Shown: positions 9,592 through 18,492 of the stretch, piece by piece
Numbering within the stretch: position 1 is the stretch's first letter
Layout of the letters: each line of letters begins with the position of its first letter
Assembly (NCBI RefSeq): GCF_001424165.1
Contig: NZ_LMOJ01000025.1
Coordinates: forward strand, 578,134 to 642,133
Length of the DNA: 64,000 nucleotides
From: Massilia sp. Leaf139
GTDB lineage: Bacteria; Pseudomonadota; Gammaproteobacteria; Burkholderiales; Burkholderiaceae_D
Reading direction: 5' to 3'
The notes under the pieces: generated by a model
What the model was told of the DNA's origin: nothing
What the model saw: the letters and a program-made list of their open reading frames with translations, nothing else
Database searches by the model: none
Position numbers and translations under genes: made by a program

Positions 9592-11088
9592 TCAGGGATA
9601 GAAGACGGCGATGTGGTAGCCGGACGGTTTCAGGTCGTCCACCCGGAAGTGGAGCGTGATGGCATGTTCGGCGCGCGGGGCGATGCCACTGGCGAGCGGC
9701 GTCGCTGCCGCCAGGTAGTCTTTCGGGGCGAATACGCGGCGCACCAGCGGCTTGTCATTGGCGTCGGTCAGGGCCAGCTCCAGGCTGGGCCAGGCCTGGG
9801 CGGTGGCGCCCGTGTTGCGCAGTTCGGTCGTGTACGAATAGGCGCCGCCGCCCAGGGTCGTCAATTCTCCGGTTTCGATGGCGAGGTTATCGGCCTGGGC
9901 CGGGAGCTCGACGCGGCAGCCGAAGACGGCGCAGCTCGACTCCAGCGCCGGTTTCGCGCCCGGGAAGCGCGCCGCGAGGGCGTTGCGGAAAGTGAAGGCG
10001 CCTTGCGCGAACAGCAGGATCAGGAGGACGACGACGCCGGCCAGCAGCGCGATCTTGCGCGTGCGGCCGTTCTGCTCCTGCTGGCGGCCGCGCCGGACGA
10101 ACTCGGGTTCGTCGATCTCGGCTGCGCGCAGTTTCGGCGCCGCCTCGATCCGGGTCGGGGTCAGCTTGGAGCGCCGCGCCGCGGCCTTCTCGGCACGCTT
10201 GGCGGCCGGCGTGCGTGCGCCCGGCGGCACGTGCGCGGCGGCGGGCGGCGGCGGGCTGGCGCTGGCGGTCGACTCGCGCATCAGGAGCGGCGGCGCGTCG
10301 TCCGCAGGCTGTTTCGGGCGCGGGATGGCGCTGACCGCAGGCGCCGGTTCCGGCTCGGGTTCCGGCTCGGGTTCGAGCTCGATCTCAGGCTCGTGGCCGG
10401 GCAGAGGCGCGGCTACGATCTCCTCGTCGACCGGCAGGCCGAAACTCGGGTCGATGCGGACGAAGTCCCGGGCTTCAGGGTGGGTGTCGCGCGCTGCCTC
10501 GGCCGATGGCTCGATGTGCGGCTGCGGCGCGGCCTCGGCGGGGGCGGCGGCCTCCGGCTCGGGATCCTTCAGCAGCTGCGACCATGGCGGCATGACCGGC
10601 GCGGCGGCCGGCGCCGCTTCGGCAGGAGGCACGCTCTCGCCCGGCAGATCGACTTTCGGCAAGATACCGAACGGGTCGAAGGTGTGGTCGAAATCGAGGG
10701 TATAGACGGGCTGGTCGTCGAAATTCGGCAGGTCGACCGCCACCTCGAGAGGGGCGAGCGGTTCGTCCTCGGGAACGGACGCAGAAGGCGTTTCGACGGG
10801 CGCCGCAGCCTGGGCGCCAGATGCGGGCGTGGTTTCCGGTTCGGGTTCAGGTGCCGGCGCTGCTTCAGCCACGACAGGCGCAGGTTCAGCGACAGGCTCG
10901 ACCGGCGCCGCCGCCTGCGGCGTCACCGGCGCCTTACCCGGCAATGCATCGAGATCGACCAGCGTCGCACTGCCGTCGAAGATCTCCTGACAGGAGCCGC
11001 AACGCACAATGCCCCCTCGCAGCTTGAGCTGGTCCGAGGCAACCCGGAACATCGTGCCGCAATGGGGGCATTGGGTGGCTAACGCCAT
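9592..11088 (-). CDS. MJ0042 zinc-ribbon / DUF3426 membrane protein
   Basis: A 498-residue protein. An N-terminal zinc ribbon uses Cys7, Cys10, Cys30 and Cys33 (CPHCGTMF...VRCGSCQEIF, MJ0042 type). A disordered Pro/Glu/Ala-rich middle of about 300 residues follows, then a single membrane helix (about 346-367) and a C-terminal DUF3426 domain of about 130 residues, probably periplasmic. The function is unknown, but the gene is a regular neighbour of prmA in Burkholderiales. It starts 9 bp downstream of prmA, so it is co-transcribed. Confidence 0.85.
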   Translation of the reverse strand: MALATQCPHCGTMFRVASDQLKLRGGIVRCGSCQEIFDGSATLVDLDALPGKAPVTPQAAAPVEPVAEPAPVVAEAAPAPEPEPETTPASGAQAAAPVETPSASVPEDEPLAPLEVAVDLPNFDDQPVYTLDFDHTFDPFGILPKVDLPGESVPPAEAAPAAAPVMPPWSQLLKDPEPEAAAPAEAAPQPHIEPSAEAARDTHPEARDFVRIDPSFGLPVDEEIVAAPLPGHEPEIELEPEPEPEPEPAPAVSAIPRPKQPADDAPPLLMRESTASASPPPPAAAHVPPGARTPAAKRAEKAAARRSKLTPTRIEAAPKLRAAEIDEPEFVRRGRQQEQNGRTRKIALLAGVVVLLILLFAQGAFTFRNALAARFPGAKPALESSCAVFGCRVELPAQADNLAIETGELTTLGGGAYSYTTELRNTGATAQAWPSLELALTDANDKPLVRRVFAPKDYLAAATPLASGIAPRAEHAITLHFRVDDLKPSGYHIAVFYP

Positions 11089-11097
11089 ACTGGCTCC

Positions 11098-12048
11098 TCA
11101 GGCAGGAGAGCGCGGGGCCGGCACCGTGTCCTGGCCAAGCGTCCCGTGAAGGGCGACCCAGCCGTCCTGCTCGGCCCAGACGCCCAGCTTGATGAAAGGT
11201 GCGTAGGCGGCGGCCACTTCCTCGGCCTGGCGCGCCAGCACGCCCGACAGCACCAGCGAACCGCCTTCGGCCACGCGGCCGGACAGCATCGGCGCCATCA
11301 GCTTCAATGGGCTCGACAGGATGTTGGCGACGACGATGTCGAACTTGCCGCTCGCATGGCGTTCGTTCGCCGCAACCGCCAGTTCGTCCGGCACGTAGAA
11401 GGTGATCTCGCAGGCATTGCGCTCGGCATTCAGGCGCGCCGATTCGATCGCCTGCGGATCGATGTCGACCCCGGCCACGTCGCCGGCGCCCATCTTCTTG
11501 GCGACCATCGCCAGGATGCCCGAACCGCAGCCGTAATCGAGCACCGACTTGCCCGGCTTCGGATGCGCTTCCAGCCACTCCATGCACAGGCGGGTGGTTG
11601 GATGGCTACCGGTGCCGAAGGCCAGGCCCGGATCGAGTTCCAGGATGATGCCGTCCGGATCGGGCGCCTCGTGCCAGCTCGGCACGACCCAGATATTGGT
11701 GCCGATGTGGATCGGCTCGAACTGCGACTGCGTCAGGCGCACCCAGTCGGCGTCGGCCACGGCGCGCGTGGTGAACGCGGGTGCGGTGGCCAAACCGATG
11801 GCCGCGGCCGCTTCGGCGATGATCGCGGCCTGGTCGGCGTCGACGTCGGTCAGGGCCACGACGCGGCTGTGATCCCAGGCTGCCTCGGTCGGCTCCATGC
11901 CAGGCTCGCCGAACAGCGGCTTTTCCTGGTCGGTGCCTTCGTCGGCATCTTCCACCGAAACCGACAGCGCGCCCGCTTCCATCAGTGCGTCGGACAGGGC
12001 CTCGGCATGGTCGCGTGCGATTTCGATGATGACTTCAGTCCAGCTCAT
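11098..12048 (-). CDS. prmA: Ribosomal protein L11 methyltransferase
   Basis: The 316-residue enzyme trimethylates ribosomal protein L11 using S-adenosylmethionine. It has an N-terminal L11-recognition domain, the family motif [15 protein letters not shown] (138-152) and SAM motif [13 protein letters not shown] (169-180). The NxxSxPL-like segment of this family appears as [10 protein letters not shown]. Its ATG overlaps the accC stop by ATGA, indicating translational coupling. A short insert of acidic residues at 33-48 is not conserved in the family as far as I recall. Confidence 0.96.
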   Translation of the reverse strand: MSWTEVIIEIARDHAEALSDALMEAGALSVSVEDADEGTDQEKPLFGEPGMEPTEAAWDHSRVVALTDVDADQAAIIAEAAAAIGLATAPAFTTRAVADADWVRLTQSQFEPIHIGTNIWVVPSWHEAPDPDGIILELDPGLAFGTGSHPTTRLCMEWLEAHPKPGKSVLDYGCGSGILAMVAKKMGAGDVAGVDIDPQAIESARLNAERNACEITFYVPDELAVAANERHASGKFDIVVANILSSPLKLMAPMLSGRVAEGGSLVLSGVLARQAEEVAAAYAPFIKLGVWAEQDGWVALHGTLGQDTVPAPRSPA

Positions 12049-13433
12049 GCGTCAGCCTTGTTTTCCGGGGCCACGACGACCTTCGTGTCGGGGCGGTTGG
12101 CCAGCTTCTGTTCCAGGTAATGGATGTTGGTGCCGCCTTCGATGAAGCGGGCGTCGACCATCAGTTCGCGGTGCAGCTGGATGTTGGTCAAGATACCCTC
12201 GACCACCATTTCCGACAACGCAATTTGCATGCGGCGGATGGCTTGCTCTCGAGTAGCACCGTAGGAAATTACCTTGCCGATCATCGAATCGTAATGAGGT
12301 GGCACATAGTAGCCCGCATACGAGTGCGAATCGACACGGATGCCAGGGCCGCCCGGCGGGTGCCAGCCGGTGATGCGGCCCGGCGACGGGGTGAATTTGA
12401 ATGGATCTTCCGCATTGATGCGGCATTCGATCGCGTGGCCGGCCAGCATGATGTCGCGCTGCTTGAAGCGCAGCTTCTCGCCGCAGGCGATGCGGATCTG
12501 TTCCTGCACGATGTCGATGCCGGTGATCATTTCCGTGACCGGGTGCTCGACCTGGACGCGGGTGTTCATTTCGATGAAATAGAACTCGCCGTTTTCGTAC
12601 AGGAATTCGAAGGTACCGGCGCCGCGGTAGCCGATCTTGCGGCAGGCTTCGGCGCAGCGGTCACCGATCTTCTCGATCAGCTTGCGCGGGATGCCTGGCG
12701 CCGGCGCTTCTTCGATCACCTTCTGGTGGCGGCGCTGCATCGAGCAGTCGCGCTCGCCCAGCCAGACGGCATTTTTATGTTCGTCGGCCAGGATCTGGAT
12801 TTCCACGTGGCGCGGATTCTCCAAAAACTTCTCCATATACACTTCCGGATTGCCGAAGGCGGTACCGGCTTCGGTTTTGGTCATCGCCACGGCGTTCAGC
12901 AGGGCCGCTTCGGTGTGGACGACGCGCATGCCGCGTCCGCCGCCGCCGCCGGCCGCCTTGATGATGACCGGATAGCCGACCTTGCGCGCGGTCTGGATGA
13001 TTTCCTTCGGGTCGTCCGAGAGGGCGCCGTCCGAGCCCGGCACGCAAGGCACGCCGGCGCGGATCATTGCCTGCTTGGCCGACACCTTGTCGCCCATCAG
13101 GCGGATCGAATCGGAACGCGGGCCGATGAAGACGAAGCCCGATTTTTCCACGCGCTCGGCGAAGTCGGCGTTTTCCGACAGGAAGCCGTAGCCCGGGTGG
13201 ATCGCTTCGGCGTCCGTCACTTCGGCGGCGCTGATGATGGCCGGCATGTTCAGGTAGCTCAGCGAGGATTGCGCCGGGCCGATGCAGACCGACTCGTCGG
13301 CCAGCTTCACATACTTGGCGTCCTTGTCGGCTTCCGAGTGAACGACCACTGTCTTGATGCCCATTTCGCGGCATGCGCGCTGGATACGCAGCGCGATTTC
13401 ACCACGATTGGCGATAAGAATTTTTTCAAACAT
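12045..13433 (-). CDS. accC: Acetyl-CoA carboxylase, biotin carboxylase subunit
   Basis: The 462-residue ATP-grasp enzyme carboxylates the biotin on AccB, the first step of fatty-acid synthesis. It begins [17 protein letters not shown], has the glycine-rich ATP loop [11 protein letters not shown] and the catalytic region [14 protein letters not shown]. Length is normal for the family (about 450). It lies 105 bp downstream of accB and overlaps prmA by 4 bp. Confidence 0.97.
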   Translation of the reverse strand: MFEKILIANRGEIALRIQRACREMGIKTVVVHSEADKDAKYVKLADESVCIGPAQSSLSYLNMPAIISAAEVTDAEAIHPGYGFLSENADFAERVEKSGFVFIGPRSDSIRLMGDKVSAKQAMIRAGVPCVPGSDGALSDDPKEIIQTARKVGYPVIIKAAGGGGGRGMRVVHTEAALLNAVAMTKTEAGTAFGNPEVYMEKFLENPRHVEIQILADEHKNAVWLGERDCSMQRRHQKVIEEAPAPGIPRKLIEKIGDRCAEACRKIGYRGAGTFEFLYENGEFYFIEMNTRVQVEHPVTEMITGIDIVQEQIRIACGEKLRFKQRDIMLAGHAIECRINAEDPFKFTPSPGRITGWHPPGGPGIRVDSHSYAGYYVPPHYDSMIGKVISYGATREQAIRRMQIALSEMVVEGILTNIQLHRELMVDARFIEGGTNIHYLEQKLANRPDTKVVVAPENKADA

Positions 13434-13538
13434 GGTTAGCTTCGGTATATGAGAGAGCCGGCGTCGTGCGCCGGCCTGGGTTCGGGATGGTGCGGCCGGG
13501 AAGAGGTCACGGCCGGGAGGCGCATCGAAAGCGGACGC

Positions 13539-14006
13539 TTAACCGATCACGAACAGCGGCTGGCCGAATTCGACCGGCTGGCCATTTTCCACCAGGATCT
13601 TGGTTACCACGCCGGACACGTCGGCGTCGATTTCATTCAGGAGCTTCATCGCTTCGATGATGCACAGGGTGTCGCCTTCCTTGATGTTGGCGCCCACTTC
13701 GACGAAGGCCGGTGCGCCTGGCGCCGACGAGCGGTAGAAGGTGCCGACCATCGGCGACTTGACGACGTGGCCGGTCTCGGCGGCGACCGCCGGTGCGGCT
13801 GGCGCGGCCGGAGCAGCAGGAGCGGCGGCAGGGGCGGGCGCCGAATATTGCTGCATGCCGGCGGACGGCATCATGACCATCTGGCCTTGGGGCGCGGCGG
13901 ACGACTTGACGATGCGCACCTTGCTTTCGCCTTCGGTCACTTCGAGTTCAGCGATGTCCGATTCGGCGACGAGGTCGATCAAAGTCTTGAGTTTACGTAG
14001 ATCCAT
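13539..14006 (-). CDS. accB: Acetyl-CoA carboxylase, biotin carboxyl carrier protein
   Basis: The 155-residue carrier moves the carboxyl group between AccC and the AccAD transferase. An N-terminal helix pair ([22 protein letters not shown]) is followed by an Ala/Pro linker (about 56-75) and a biotinyl domain whose acceptor is Lys121 in [16 protein letters not shown] precedes the ATG. It is first of the accB-accC pair. The promoter probably lies in the 99 bp between it and aroQ, which contains AT-rich sequence. Confidence 0.97.
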   Translation of the reverse strand: MDLRKLKTLIDLVAESDIAELEVTEGESKVRIVKSSAAPQGQMVMMPSAGMQQYSAPAPAAAPAAPAAPAAPAVAAETGHVVKSPMVGTFYRSSAPGAPAFVEVGANIKEGDTLCIIEAMKLLNEIDADVSGVVTKILVENGQPVEFGQPLFVIG

Positions 14007-14105
14007 GTGAAACCCCTTGGAATTATTGTGGTATTAAGAGAGTAAAACAGCGCGCCAAAAGAGGGCGCAGCCGATGATGATGCATGAAGTTACTTGAGAT
14101 TAACG

Positions 14106-14537
14106 CTATTTAAGCGCGAAGTCGATGGCAAACCGATACCCGTCAGTGCCGAGTCCGCAGATAGTGCCGCGGGCAAGCGCCGACAGATAAGAATGGTGGC
14201 GGAATTCTTCGCGCTGATAAATGTTTGAGATATGAACCTCAATGAACGGAATCGCCACCGCCGCCAGCGCATCGCGCAAGGCCACGCTTGTGTGGGTCAG
14301 TCCGCCAGGATTGATGACGATCGCGTCGATGCCTTCCTCGCGGGCGGCATGGATGCGGTCGATCAGCGCACCTTCATGGTTGCTCTGAAAGCAGGAAAGC
14401 GACCCGCCCGCAGCTTCGGCCTGGGCCGTCGCAGCGCTTTCGATGTCGGCCAGCGTTGCCGCGCCGTACACCGCAGGCTCGCGGGTACCCAATAAATTCA
14501 GGTTGGGACCGTTGAGCAGCAGTAGCTTTTTCGCCAT
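14106..14537 (-). CDS. aroQ: 3-dehydroquinate dehydratase, type II
   Basis: The 143-residue type II enzyme makes 3-dehydroshikimate in the shikimate pathway. It has the N-terminal motif [20 protein letters not shown] with catalytic Tyr24, [17 protein letters not shown], and His102 in EVHISN. The start matches the family exactly, but no Shine-Dalgarno precedes it. The 21 nt upstream are AT-rich and contain TAGACT and TAGAAT, so a very short or absent leader is possible. aroE is also in this window (21.9 kb), but in a separate transcript. Confidence 0.95.
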   Translation of the reverse strand: MAKKLLLLNGPNLNLLGTREPAVYGAATLADIESAATAQAEAAGGSLSCFQSNHEGALIDRIHAAREEGIDAIVINPGGLTHTSVALRDALAAVAIPFIEVHISNIYQREEFRHHSYLSALARGTICGLGTDGYRFAIDFALK

Positions 14538-14677
14538 TATATTCTAGAGTCTATGCTCGAAAGTGTCGCATTTTGCCGCTAACGTCAGCTATTGGCAAGC
14601 GATAAAATTCTCTATGGATAATACGAACTTGACGAGGACTTGGGTGCGGATCGGAAAAGAACGACCGTTCGCGCGCC

Positions 14678-15225
<548 letters not shown>

Positions 15226-15229
<4 letters not shown>

Positions 15230-15855
15230 TCGTCCTGTTCCAGGGATTGGTCGGTCGTCATCAGGGCGCGCAAGCCGGCGGCGTCGACGCGCTGCAGGCG
15301 GCCGTCGCTGCGCGGTTTCAAGGCGCCGCGCAGATCATGAAAATCGTACAACTCGGCATGTACCGCCTCCTTATGCCACAGGAAGCTCACCGTTTCAACA
15401 GGATCGTGCCTGGCTCCCTTGAAATGCGGGGTCTCCGAAATGTCGATGGCGACATTGCGGTTCAGAAGGAAGATCTCGACTTCCTTCGCGCTGTCCGCGA
15501 ACAGCTGCAAATGAATGTCGTCGTGCTCGCCGGCTGTGCCGTTCAGCACGGCGCCCGTCAAGTAGGGACGGAACTCGGCCAGCGCATCCATCACCTGCAA
15601 GGCCGTCTCGCGCAGCGCCTGCAAACGTTCGGCATGCATGGCGCCGCCGAACAGGGCCTGGTAGCGCCTGACCTCGTCCTCGATCTCGCCGTTGTCGGGC
15701 ATTAAATTAGGCTGGGGCTGATCCACGCCGAGCACTTGTCGGGCCGCTTTTTTACGTGCCGTGGCATAGTCGGCGCCATCTTGCGCGATCATGCGCGCGG
15801 CCGTCGCGGCGATCTGCGCACGCAACTGTTGGAGGTCATAATTCTGGGTTGGCAT
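15226..15855 (-). CDS. Conserved protein of unknown function, possible nucleotidyltransferase fold
   Basis: A 209-residue soluble protein. The N-terminal helix region (LRAQIAATAARMIAQDGADYATARKKAARQVLG) leads to a core with YLTGAVLNGTAGEHDDIHLQLFADSAKEVEIFLL. This is reminiscent of a nucleotidyltransferase Gly-Ser...Asp-x-Asp core, but the acidic pair is EHDD rather than the standard form. The chosen ATG (15855) has GAGG five bases upstream. An in-frame start further up (15942) would overlap the divergent mpl start and looks wrong. It is coupled to the TlpA-like gene. I do not recognise a named function. Confidence 0.7.
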
Positions 15856-15934
15856 CATGCCCTCGATCATACTCTTGAACGAAAAATGGCATCGCGTCGG
15901 GTAGAATCGCGTATTCGCTTCTTTCCTCAAGATC

Positions 15935-17305
15935 ATGCACATTCACATCCTCGGCATTTGCGGCACCTTCATGGGCGGCCTGGCGGTTCTGGCGAAAGAG
16001 GCCGGCCACCGCGTCACCGGTTGCGACGCCAACGTCTACCCTCCGATGAGCACCCAGCTCGAAGCCCAGGGTATCGAACTGATCCAGGGTTATGGGCCGG
16101 AACAGGTGTCCCTGAATCCCGACCTGTATGTCGTCGGTAATGTGATGACGCGCGGTAATCCCCTGATCGAGGAAATCCTGAACCGCGGCCTGCCGTATGT
16201 GTCGGGCCCGCAGTGGATTGGCGAACATATTCTGCGCGAAAAATGGGTGCTGGCCGTGGCCGGTACCCACGGCAAGACCACGACCTCGTCGATGCTGGCC
16301 TGGATCCTGGAAGACGCGGGTTACGCGCCCGGCTTCCTGATCGGCGGCGTGCCGATGAATTTCGGTATTTCCGCACGCCTGCAGGGCGCCACCGAGTCGG
16401 ACTTCTTCGTCATCGAAGCGGACGAATACGACACCGCCTTTTTTGATAAGCGCAGCAAGTTCGTGCACTACCACGCGAAAACCGCGGTGCTGAACAACCT
16501 GGAATTCGACCACGCCGACATCTTCCCGGACATCGGCGCCATCGAGACCCAATTCCACCACCTGGTGCGCACCGTGCCCGGCGTGGGGCGCCTGATCGTG
16601 AACGGCGACGAAACCTCGCTCGCCCGCGTGATCAAGCGCGGCTGCTGGAGCGAGAAGGAAACCTTCGGCTCGTCCGAGGGCGTGGACTGGGCGATGGTCG
16701 AGCATCCGGGCGGCTCCAGTTTCGACGTGATCTTCAATGGCGAGCACCAGGGCACTGTCCACTGGGAGTTGACCGGCAAGCACAACCGTTCGAATGCGCT
16801 GGCCGCCATTGCCGCCGCGCGCCACGTCGGCGTGCCGGTGGCGCAGGCCGTCGATTCGCTGTCGCGCTTCCAGAGCGTCAAGCGCCGCATGGAAGTGCGC
16901 GGCGTCGTCAACGACATCACCGTCTACGACGATTTCGCCCACCACCCGACCGCGATCGCGACAACCGTCGGCGGCCTGCACCAGAAGATCGGCGCCAGGG
17001 GCCGCATCCTGGCCGTGCTCGAGCCGCGTTCGAACACGATGAAACTGGGCGCCATGAAGGATGCGCTGCCGGGCAGCCTGAAAGATGCGGATCTGGTGTT
17101 CGGCTTCGGCAGCCAGCAGGCGCTGGGCTGGTCGCTGGCGGACGCATTGAAACCGCTGGGCACGATCGCACACAGCTTCGACCAGATCGATTACATGGTG
17201 CAGGCCATCGTGCAGGCGGCCCAGCCGGGCGACCACATCCTCGTGATGAGCAACGGCGGCTTCGGCGGCGTGCACCAGAAGCTGCTCGAGGCGCTGGCGA
17301 AATGA
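15935..17305 (+). CDS. mpl: UDP-MurNAc:L-alanyl-gamma-D-glutamyl-meso-DAP ligase
   Basis: The 456-residue Mur-ligase-family enzyme attaches recycled cell-wall tripeptide to UDP-MurNAc. It has an N-terminal Rossmann domain (HIHILGICGTFMGGLA), the P-loop VAGTHGKTTTSSM (108-120), and the C-terminal domain region VYDDFAHHPTAI. It starts a run of overlapping plus-strand genes. The upstream gene is divergent, and the promoter must lie within the roughly 80 bp between the two starts. Confidence 0.96.
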   Translation: MHIHILGICGTFMGGLAVLAKEAGHRVTGCDANVYPPMSTQLEAQGIELIQGYGPEQVSLNPDLYVVGNVMTRGNPLIEEILNRGLPYVSGPQWIGEHILREKWVLAVAGTHGKTTTSSMLAWILEDAGYAPGFLIGGVPMNFGISARLQGATESDFFVIEADEYDTAFFDKRSKFVHYHAKTAVLNNLEFDHADIFPDIGAIETQFHHLVRTVPGVGRLIVNGDETSLARVIKRGCWSEKETFGSSEGVDWAMVEHPGGSSFDVIFNGEHQGTVHWELTGKHNRSNALAAIAAARHVGVPVAQAVDSLSRFQSVKRRMEVRGVVNDITVYDDFAHHPTAIATTVGGLHQKIGARGRILAVLEPRSNTMKLGAMKDALPGSLKDADLVFGFGSQQALGWSLADALKPLGTIAHSFDQIDYMVQAIVQAAQPGDHILVMSNGGFGGVHQKLLEALAK

Positions 17306-17910
17306 TCTTGTACTTGCACGGTTTCCGTTCCTCGCCGCGTTCCTTCAAGGCGCGCGTGATGCAGGAGCGGATGACGGCGGCCGGACGCGCCGGCGACCTG
17401 ATCTGCCCGCAATTGCCGGCCTCGCCGAAAGCGGCGATGGAACTGGCCCTGCTGCTGGCCGAGCGCCACGCGCCGCACAACCTGTCCATCGTCGGCTCTT
17501 CGCTGGGCGGCTTCTACGCCACCTGGCTGGCCGAGCGCCTGGACGTGCGCGCCGTCCTGCTCAATCCGTCGGTGAATCCCTTGAAAAACCTGGAACACCA
17601 CGTCGGCGTGACGACCAGCTGGCACTCGGACGAGCCTTTCGAATTCCGCCGCGAATACATCGACGAACTGGCCGAACTGAAGGTCGAACGCATCACCCGG
17701 CCGGAGCGCTATTTCCTGATGGCTGCAACCGGCGACGAAGTGCTGGATTACCGCGACATGGTGGCCCATTACCCGGGCGCGCGCCAGCACGTAATCGAAG
17801 GCAGCGATCACGCGATTTCCGAGTTTCCGCAGTATGTGGACGAGGTGCTGGCGTTTTGCCAGCCGGATGTGGATTGGTCGGCAACGAAGCTGGCAGGCGC
17901 GGCCCCGTGA
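17302..17910 (+). CDS. YqiA/YcfP-type alpha/beta-fold esterase
   Basis: The 202-residue alpha/beta hydrolase begins MILYLHGFRSSP, a typical YqiA/YcfP start. It has the nucleophile elbow GSSLGG (Ser67) and a C-terminal GSDHAISEF with the probable catalytic His170; the acid is probably Asp145 or Asp149. Members hydrolyse short acyl esters in vitro; the physiological substrate is unknown. It overlaps the mpl stop by ATGA and the ubiC start by GTGA. Confidence 0.88.
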   Translation: MILYLHGFRSSPRSFKARVMQERMTAAGRAGDLICPQLPASPKAAMELALLLAERHAPHNLSIVGSSLGGFYATWLAERLDVRAVLLNPSVNPLKNLEHHVGVTTSWHSDEPFEFRREYIDELAELKVERITRPERYFLMAATGDEVLDYRDMVAHYPGARQHVIEGSDHAISEFPQYVDEVLAFCQPDVDWSATKLAGAAP

Positions 17911-18491
17911 GGGGCCAGTCCCTGCGCCTGGCCAAGTGGCACCGCAATGTCGCCGCCGTCGGCGCCGGCGCTGCTGCGCGCGACTGGCTGGCGACGCCGG
18001 GTTCGCTGACAGCGCGCCTGGTCGCGCACAGCGGCAGTTTCCGCGTACGGCGCTTGCACCAGAAGGCAGCAGTCTGTTCGATGGAAGAGGCGGCGCGGAT
18101 CGGCTTACCGCGCCGCGCGCGGGTCTGGGAGCGCGAAGTGCTGCTCTGCTGCGACGGCGTGCCGGTGGTGTTCGGCCACACCGTGGTGCCGCTGTCGGCG
18201 ACCGCCAGCGACTGGCCGCTGTTTTCGGCGCTGGGCGAACGCTCGCTCGGCAGCACCCTGTTTTACGACCCGCTGGTCGAGCGCGGGCCGCTGGAGTTTG
18301 CCCGGCTGCGCGCAGGCCATCCCTTGCTGGCGCAGGTAAACGCAGCCTTGGGCGGGGCGCGCGATGCGAACGATTTTCATGCGCGGCGCTGTGTCTACCG
18401 CCGCCATCAAGGCCTGTTAATGGTCACCGAAGTATTCTTGCCGGCTGTATATAACCTGGCGGCAGCTGGAACAATAAAGATAGCGAAATAA
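17907..18491 (+). CDS. ubiC: Chorismate--pyruvate lyase
   Basis: The 194-residue enzyme removes pyruvate from chorismate to give 4-hydroxybenzoate, the ring precursor of ubiquinone. Family features are WEREVLLCCDGVPVVFGHTVVP, SLGSTLFYDP and RRHQGLLMVTEVFLPA. The GTG start overlaps the preceding stop (GTGA). Longer in-frame starts would run deep into the esterase gene. Length is normal to slightly long for the family. The gene is coupled to its upstream neighbours. Confidence 0.93.
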   Translation: MRGQSLRLAKWHRNVAAVGAGAAARDWLATPGSLTARLVAHSGSFRVRRLHQKAAVCSMEEAARIGLPRRARVWEREVLLCCDGVPVVFGHTVVPLSATASDWPLFSALGERSLGSTLFYDPLVERGPLEFARLRAGHPLLAQVNAALGGARDANDFHARRCVYRRHQGLLMVTEVFLPAVYNLAAAGTIKIAK

Positions 18492-18492
18492 C

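Noticed and set aside
15856-15942. Extended N-terminus for the unknown protein at 15226-15855
   Set aside because: The extra 29 residues overlap the divergent mpl start and have shadow-like composition; an internal ATG has a ribosome site.
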